Of a stretch of DNA of 64,000 nucleotides, positions 58,959-64,000 are shown one piece after another (the first letter of the stretch is position 1; each line of letters begins with the position of its first letter). The stretch is from Dyella telluris. Its GTDB lineage: Bacteria; Pseudomonadota; Gammaproteobacteria; Xanthomonadales; Rhodanobacteraceae. The position numbers and the translations under genes are program-made. The notes below the pieces were generated by a model that did no database searches, was not told where the DNA came from, and was given only the letters and a program-made list of their open reading frames with translations. Location of the stretch: positions 4,898,001 to 4,962,000 of the forward strand of contig NZ_CP060412.1 in NCBI RefSeq assembly GCF_014297575.1, given 5' to 3'.

Positions 58959-60749
58959 TTACTTATCCACCTTCAATACGGCAAGGAACGCTTCCTGCGG
59001 GATCTCGACGCGACCCACCTGCTTCATGCGCTTCTTGCCTTCCTTCTGCTTCTCCAGCAGCTTCTTCTTTCGGCTGACGTCGCCACCGTAGCACTTGGCC
59101 AGCACGTTCTTGCGAAGCGCCTTCACGGTGGAACGGGCCACGATCTGGGCGCCAATGGCCGCCTGGATCGCCACGTCGAACTGCTGGCGCGGGATCAGAT
59201 CCTTCATGCGCTCCACCAGGTCGCGACCACGGCGTTCGGCGTGGATGCGGTGAACGATCAGGCTCAGCGCGTCCACGCGATCGCCATTGATGAGTACGTC
59301 CACGCGCACGAACGGGCCCGCTTCGAAACGCTCGAAGTGATAGTCCATCGAGGCATAGCCGCGCGACACCGACTTCAGGCGATCGAAGAAGTCGAGCACC
59401 ACCTCGGCCAGCGGCATTTCATAGGTGATCTGCACCTGGGTGGCCAGGTACTGGATGGAGCGCTGCACGCCGCGCTTTTCTTCGCACAACGTGATGATGT
59501 TGCCGATGTAGTCGGGCGGCGTGAGGATATTCGCGACGATGATGGGTTCGCGGATTTCACCGATCAGATGGGACTGCGGCAACTTCGCCGGGTTGTCCAG
59601 CATCAGGATGGAACCGTCGCTCCTGAGCACCTCGTACACCACGGTGGGCGCGGTGGTGATCAGGTCCAGATCGTATTCGCGCTCCAGGCGCTCCTGCACG
59701 ATCTCCATGTGCAGCATGCCAAGGAAGCCGCAGCGGAAGCCGAAGCCCATGGCCTCTGAACTTTCCGGCTCGAAGAACAGCGCCGCATCGTTGAGGCGCA
59801 GCTTGTCGAGCGCCTCGCGCAGTGCCGGGTAGTCATCGGCGGACACCGGGAACAGGCCGGCGAACACGCGCGGCTGCATGGTCTGGAAGCCCGACAGCGG
59901 CTTGTCGGCGGGCTTGCCGGCCAGCGTCAGCGTGTCGCCCACGGGCGCGCCGTGTACGTCCTTGATCGATGCGGTGATCCAGCCCACTTCGCCCGGCGAA
60001 AGCTTGTCGAGCTTCTTGCGCTTGGGCGTGAACACGCCCACTTCGCTCACTTCATGCGCGCGGCCGGTGGACATCACCAGCAGCTTGTCGCCCGGCTTGA
60101 TCTCGCCCTGCACCACGCGCACCAGCGACACGACGCCAAGGTAGTTGTCGAACCAGGAGTCGATGATCAGCGCCTGCAGGCGGTCGGTGTCACCCACCTT
60201 CGGCGGCGGAATGCGCGCCACGATGGCCTCGAGCACTTCGACGACGTTTTGTCCGGTCTTGGCACTGACGGCCACCGCATCATCGGCGTCGATGCCGATC
60301 ACGGCCTCGATTTCGCCCTTCACCTTTTCCGGATCGGCCGTGGGCAGGTCGATCTTGTTGAGCACGGGCACCACTTCCAGCCCCATCTCCACCGCCGTGT
60401 AGCAGTTGGCCACGGACTGGGCTTCAACGCCCTGCGCCGCATCCACCACCAGCAGCGCGCCTTCGCACGCCGCCAGGGAGCGACTCACCTCGTAGGAGAA
60501 GTCGACGTGGCCCGGGGTGTCGATGAAGTTCAGCTGATAGGTCTTGCCGTCGCGCGCCTTGTAAGGCAGCGACACGGACTGGGCCTTGATGGTGATGCCG
60601 CGCTCGCGCTCGATCGGGTTGTTGTCGAGCACCTGGGCTTCCATCTCGCGCTCGGTCAAGCCGCCGCAGATCTGGATGATGCGATCGGCCAGCGTGGACT
60701 TGCCGTGATCGATATGGGCGATGATGGAGAAGTTTCGGATCAGTTCCAT
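58959..60749 (-). CDS. lepA: Elongation factor 4 (LepA)
   Basis: Ribosome-binding GTPase that acts in translation initiation and in back-translocation assays. The 596-residue protein has G1 [14 protein letters not shown]3 DTPGHVDF, G4 NKIDLP, EF-G-like domains II, III and V, and the LepA-specific C-terminus with [20 protein letters not shown]. The length is standard. It lies between mucD and lepB, separated from mucD by a 310-bp gap with its own likely promoter. Confidence 0.97.
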   Translation of the reverse strand: MELIRNFSIIAHIDHGKSTLADRIIQICGGLTEREMEAQVLDNNPIERERGITIKAQSVSLPYKARDGKTYQLNFIDTPGHVDFSYEVSRSLAACEGALLVVDAAQGVEAQSVANCYTAVEMGLEVVPVLNKIDLPTADPEKVKGEIEAVIGIDADDAVAVSAKTGQNVVEVLEAIVARIPPPKVGDTDRLQALIIDSWFDNYLGVVSLVRVVQGEIKPGDKLLVMSTGRAHEVSEVGVFTPKRKKLDKLSPGEVGWITASIKDVHGAPVGDTLTLAGKPADKPLSGFQTMQPRVFAGLFPVSADDYPALREALDKLRLNDAALFFEPESSEAMGFGFRCGFLGMLHMEIVQERLEREYDLDLITTAPTVVYEVLRSDGSILMLDNPAKLPQSHLIGEIREPIIVANILTPPDYIGNIITLCEEKRGVQRSIQYLATQVQITYEMPLAEVVLDFFDRLKSVSRGYASMDYHFERFEAGPFVRVDVLINGDRVDALSLIVHRIHAERRGRDLVERMKDLIPRQQFDVAIQAAIGAQIVARSTVKALRKNVLAKCYGGDVSRKKKLLEKQKEGKKRMKQVGRVEIPQEAFLAVLKVDK

Positions 60750-61059
60750 GGAGCACGCTAGAGGCGTTCACTGCCAAGCGCGGCGCGCGGGCAGCGCATG
60801 ACCGGGATGGTCACACGAACCCGGCATTATCGCATGGAACCGGGGGGCTTCGGGCACCCCGACATGATGACCGCCACTGGGCGGATGGTGCGGGATCGGC
60901 ACGCCCCGCGAGCGGGGCGTTACGCGACCCTCCCAGCACCCGGAGCGACGGTAGCCCAAGCCCCCGTCACTCCGTCACTCCGTCACCCCGGCCACCTCTG
61001 GCGGCCGGGTTACGGCAGATCATGGCCCGGGGCGCTGCCATACGCCGCGGGCCATGGCC
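60750..61059. other. 310-bp intergenic region between mucD and lepA
   Basis: No gene is seen. Several perfect stems occur: ACGCCCCG/CGGGGCGT at 60901-60920, CCCGGCC/GGCCGGG at 60987-61009 and CATGGCCCG/CGGGCCATG at 61021-61056, none with a T tract. Three near-copies of GTCACTCC stand in tandem at about 60966-60988. The region should hold the lepA promoter and the 3' end of the mucD transcript. Confidence 0.6.
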
Positions 61060-62556
61060 TTACTCGTCCTTGCCGCCGGGCACGGTCAGCCCGACGAACC
61101 CACTCTGGTCGCCATGGCGGACCAGCAAAAGCACGGTATCACCCGGCTTCGCGTCCTTCGTGGCATCACGAAAAGCCGTAACGCTGCCCACCTTTTTCTG
61201 GTTGACCATCAGGACCACGTCACCCGGCTGCAACCCGGCGCGAGCCGCCACCGGGCCGGTGACATTGCTGATAGCCACACCCTCGCCCGCCTTGAGGCCG
61301 AGTTGCTGGCGGGTGTCGCTGTCCAGATCCTGAACCGACAGGCCCAGCGCACTGGCCGCGCTGCGGGCAGCGGGCTGCTCGCCGTCACTGGATGCCATGG
61401 CCGCCTTCTTGTCACGCGGCATCTCGGCCACCGTCACGGCCACGGTTTCCTTCTTGCCATCGCGCAGGATTTCCACGTTGGCCTTGGTGCCCGGCGGGGT
61501 CTGACCCACCAGTGGCGGCAGATCGGCGCTCGAATTGATGCTCTGGCCGTTGTAGGCAAGGATCACGTCGCCCGGGCGAATGCCGGCCTTTTCCGCCGCA
61601 CTGCCCTTGGTCACCTGGGTCACGGCAGCGCCCGTCGCGTTGTCGAGCTTGAGCGCCTTGACCATATCGTCGCTGACCTGCTGAACCATCACGCCGAGCT
61701 GGCCGCGCGACACGTACCCCTTGTCCTTGATCTGCTTGACCACGTTCATGGCCACGTCGATCGGGATGGAGAACGCCACGCCCTGGTAGCCGCCGGTGTT
61801 CGAATAGATCTGGGAATTGACGCCCACCACGCGCCCCTGCAGGTCAAACAGCGGACCACCGGAATTGCCGCGATTGATCGGCACGTCAGTCTGGATGAAC
61901 GAGGTATAGGGCTGGTCCTGGCTGCCCAGGTTGCGCCCCACGGCACTCACGATGCCCTGCGTTACCGTGTAGTCGAAGCCAAACGGCGAGCCGATCGCGA
62001 GCACCCACTGGCCCGGCTTCAGCGTGCGGGAATCGCCGATGCTCACGGCCGGCAGGCCACCTTTCGCATCGATCTTCAGCAACGCGATGTCGTACTGCGG
62101 ATCACTGCCCACCACCTTGGCGGTCAGCACGCGACGATCCTGCAAGCGCACCGTGACGGTATCGGCACCATCCACCACGTGGGTGTTGGTCAGCACATAG
62201 CCATCCGGCGAGATGATGAAGCCCGAGCCCAGCGAGGTGCGTGCCTGCTCTTCCGGCGAGGGCATCATGGGCATGCCGAAGAAGCGGCGGAACATTTCCG
62301 CCTGCGGATCATCGCTGTCGTCATCATCGCCCGGCATGCCGGGCATGCTGCGCGAGCCAGGCCGCGCCTTGGACTGCTTCTTGCCGCTGTACTTCGCCTC
62401 CACGTGCACTACCGCGGGAGCATTCTTCTGCACGATGCTGGTGAAGTCAGGCAGACCTGACATCGCAGGCGCGGCGTTCTGGGCCTGCACGCCACCGGCC
62501 AGCGCCAGTGACATCACGGCAGCACACGACAGCGTACGCAGGGCAAGTCGATTCAT
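61060..62556 (-). CDS. mucD: Periplasmic serine protease MucD/DegP
   Basis: Trypsin-like quality-control protease and chaperone of the periplasm. The 498-residue protein has a signal peptide ending near VQA, an acid-rich LA loop (about 60-105), the triad His126 (NTHVVDG), Asp156 (YDIALLKID) and Ser232 (GNSGGP), and two PDZ domains (about 285-375 and 400-490). It follows rpoE-rseA, as mucD does in pseudomonads, and is expected to belong to the sigma-E stress response. GGAGA precedes the ATG at 62556. Confidence 0.96.
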   Translation of the reverse strand: MNRLALRTLSCAAVMSLALAGGVQAQNAAPAMSGLPDFTSIVQKNAPAVVHVEAKYSGKKQSKARPGSRSMPGMPGDDDDSDDPQAEMFRRFFGMPMMPSPEEQARTSLGSGFIISPDGYVLTNTHVVDGADTVTVRLQDRRVLTAKVVGSDPQYDIALLKIDAKGGLPAVSIGDSRTLKPGQWVLAIGSPFGFDYTVTQGIVSAVGRNLGSQDQPYTSFIQTDVPINRGNSGGPLFDLQGRVVGVNSQIYSNTGGYQGVAFSIPIDVAMNVVKQIKDKGYVSRGQLGVMVQQVSDDMVKALKLDNATGAAVTQVTKGSAAEKAGIRPGDVILAYNGQSINSSADLPPLVGQTPPGTKANVEILRDGKKETVAVTVAEMPRDKKAAMASSDGEQPAARSAASALGLSVQDLDSDTRQQLGLKAGEGVAISNVTGPVAARAGLQPGDVVLMVNQKKVGSVTAFRDATKDAKPGDTVLLLVRHGDQSGFVGLTVPGGKDE

Positions 62557-62666
62557 GCAGGTCTCCTTCAGTGTTTCAGGTGCACCCAACCGGTCCGCGA
62601 GGCAGACAAGGCTGGACAGATAACCAAGGGACGATCAGGCCGCGGCAAGAAGCGCACGGCCATCGA

Positions 62667-63323
62667 TCATTGCGGGCCGGCCGCAGACTGGGCGGGCTGC
62701 TGGTCAGGATGGATCAGCAGCAGGTAACTGCCATCGCCATTGCTGGCCGCGGGGTAGCGCGCCACGCGATACGGGGTCAGGCTGTTGCGCGAATACAGCA
62801 GCGTGCTGCTGTTGTCGCCTTCCAGCGTGGCCGAGGCCTGCTGGCTGATCTTGTAGGGGACATCGGAATAAACGTTCAACCCGGGCGGTGCCACGGCCGG
62901 CGACTCCGAGCGGGTGGCCTGGGCCGTCGCGCTGCTCTCCATGGTCGTCGCCGTTGGGGCCGCCGCCACGTGCGGCGACAGGCGATCGCCACCCTGCCCG
63001 GCAGGCTGGGCCACCATGAGGGCGGCCACGGCCACGCCAGCGGCAATGGCGCCACCGGCCGACCAGTGCAGCCAGTGCCGACGCTTGCCTTGCCGGACGA
63101 CGACACCTTCCTGCTCGATGACCAGCATGACCCGGGACGCAAAGCCTTCGGAGGCCAGCGGGGAAAGCTCATGGCGCAAGCCGTCCCGCGCGACGTGGTA
63201 GCGCGACCAGGCCTCCTGGAGCGAGGCGTCATGATCGAGCCGGCGCAACAGAAAGCGCAGCTCTTCCTTCGACAGCTCGCCGTCCATGCCGGCAGAAAGG
63301 TTTTCGCGTTGATTGTCAGTCAT
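62667..63323 (-). CDS. rseA: Sigma-E anti-sigma factor RseA
   Basis: Membrane protein that holds sigma-E inactive until envelope damage triggers its proteolysis. The N-terminal cytoplasmic part (about 1-75) has the RseA pattern ENLSAGMDGELSKEELRFLL and WSRYHVARDGLRHEL. A membrane helix is at about 87-110, and the periplasmic domain (about 110-218) is poorly conserved. Its start overlaps the rpoE stop by 4 bp (ATGA). No rseB follows; mucD comes next. Confidence 0.92.
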   Translation of the reverse strand: MTDNQRENLSAGMDGELSKEELRFLLRRLDHDASLQEAWSRYHVARDGLRHELSPLASEGFASRVMLVIEQEGVVVRQGKRRHWLHWSAGGAIAAGVAVAALMVAQPAGQGGDRLSPHVAAAPTATTMESSATAQATRSESPAVAPPGLNVYSDVPYKISQQASATLEGDNSSTLLYSRNSLTPYRVARYPAASNGDGSYLLLIHPDQQPAQSAAGPQ

Positions 63324-63916
63324 GGGTTTTTGCCCTCGCGGTCTGACAGCAGTGGCCGCAATTTTTCATCGATAGCTTCGCGTGCCCGGAAAATACGTGA
63401 ACGGACCGTACCGATCGGACAACCCATCGCCGCGGCGATTTCCTCGTAGCTCAGGCCGTCCACTTCACGCAGGGTAATCGCGGTCCGCAATTCCTCAGGT
63501 AGCGCTTGGACAGTGGAAAATACCGTTTGTTCAATTTCCTGTCGCATGAGTTCACGCTCGGGGGTGGCGCTCTCGTGCATGCGGTCCGCGCCAGGCACGA
63601 AAGCGGCATCGTCGATGGCGATATCGTCGGCTGGCGGGCGGCGCCCCAGCGCCACCAGATGGTTCTTGGCGGTGTTTACGGCAATTTTGTACAGCCAAGT
63701 ATAGAAAGCACTCTCGCCACGGAAGGAGCCGATGGCCCTCCATGCACGGATGAAGGCCTCCTGGGCCACGTCTTCACATTCGGCGTGATTCTTTACGTAG
63801 CGGGAAACCAGGCCCACGACCTTGTGCTGGTATTTGCGCACCAGTACGTCGAAGGCTCGTTTGTCCCCCTGTTGGACGCGCTCGACCAGCGCACTGTCCA
63901 GTTCATTTTCGCCCAT
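63320..63916 (-). CDS. rpoE: Sigma-E, ECF RNA polymerase sigma factor
   Basis: Directs transcription of envelope-stress genes. The 198-residue protein matches RpoE/AlgU closely: region 2 with RAFDVLVRKYQHKVVGLVSR, AQEAFIRAWRAIGSFRGES and YTWLYKIAVNTAKNHLV, and region 4 with LPEELRTAITLREVDGLSYE and IGTVRSRIFRAREAID. The start at 63916 is chosen because AAGGAG lies 9 bp upstream; the ATG three codons earlier is too close to it. On the upstream side a TCTGA (-10 type) lies at 63983-63987, but its -35 partner would be outside the window. Confidence 0.96.
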   Translation of the reverse strand: MGENELDSALVERVQQGDKRAFDVLVRKYQHKVVGLVSRYVKNHAECEDVAQEAFIRAWRAIGSFRGESAFYTWLYKIAVNTAKNHLVALGRRPPADDIAIDDAAFVPGADRMHESATPERELMRQEIEQTVFSTVQALPEELRTAITLREVDGLSYEEIAAAMGCPIGTVRSRIFRAREAIDEKLRPLLSDREGKNP

Positions 63917-64000
63917 CCGGGCCATCTCCTTCGTCGATGCTGCCACGCGCCCCGGGACGTCTTGAGGATGGAAGCGGTCTGCTCAGACAAGAACGACGCG

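Noticed and set aside
60966..60988. Tandem GTCACTCC copies as a possible CRISPR or iteron start
   Set aside because: Only three imperfect 8-bp units with no spacers and no associated genes.

Overview
This window looks like ordinary chromosome of a high-GC gammaproteobacterium, most likely Lysobacterales (Xanthomonadales), and within it the Rhodanobacteraceae (Dyella/Rhodanobacter/Luteibacter type). That placement is inferred from gene content and order, not from a marker-gene comparison. The main clues are the rpoE-rseA-mucD-lepA-lepB-DUF4845-rnc-era-recO block at the right end, ftsK next to trxB and lolA, an FNR-type regulator with all its cluster cysteines, and short REP-like repeats of the 'GTCATTCC...GGAATCCAGTG' kind. 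Genes are dense and GC-rich throughout. I see no prophage, insertion sequence, CRISPR array, tRNA or rRNA.

Layout. 1-9.1 kb: the 3' part of a propeller/GGDEF diguanylate cyclase, a DUF1275 membrane protein, lolA, ftsK, a 771-bp gap, trxB and a FemAB-like acyltransferase; two copies of one repeat family lie here. 9.1-17 kb: a secreted serine hydrolase, aat, an isochorismatase-like hydrolase divergent from a GlxA-type regulator, a MarC membrane protein, an HD-GYP phosphodiesterase, and the ispG-methyltransferase-DUF1905 operon. 17-30.6 kb: an FNR regulator, a CoA-transferase family enzyme, cardiolipin synthase, xseA, a thiamine-diphosphate enzyme paired with an aldehyde dehydrogenase, a Pit phosphate transporter, a TraB/GumN protein and an S10 peptidase. 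30.7-44.3 kb: small membrane proteins, a HAD phosphatase, an AraC regulator divergent from a YahK-like alcohol dehydrogenase, a ClC protein, ydcF, a lipase-like esterase, an ECF sigma/proline-rich partner pair, yigZ and an ABC exporter. 44.3-54.3 kb: cutC with a Tat-exported asparaginase-type enzyme, a cold-shock gene, a purine-salvage and cell-wall-recycling operon (methylthioinosine phosphorylase, FMN reductase, hpt, nagZ, CYTH), rlmD, and a YdbH/YdbL-type envelope pair. 54.3-64 kb: an orphan receiver-HPt protein facing the long envelope-stress, secretion and RNA-processing block that runs from rpoE to recO.

How the genes work together. Envelope maintenance dominates: sigma-E with its anti-sigma factor and the MucD protease, LolA, signal peptidase, cardiolipin synthase, the YdbH-like bridge and NagZ. 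Cyclic-di-GMP is covered by one synthase and one likely hydrolase. Methylthioinosine phosphorylase feeds hypoxanthine to Hpt. No complete new system is evident. The features I think most merit checking are cis-regulatory: a hairpin that may cover the ydcF ribosome-binding site, an AraC-type direct repeat with 21-bp spacing, an operator-like palindrome before fnr, and the repeat family. Among proteins, the YdbL-like lipoprotein that may also do the job of YnbE and the thiamine-diphosphate enzyme/aldehyde dehydrogenase pair stand out.
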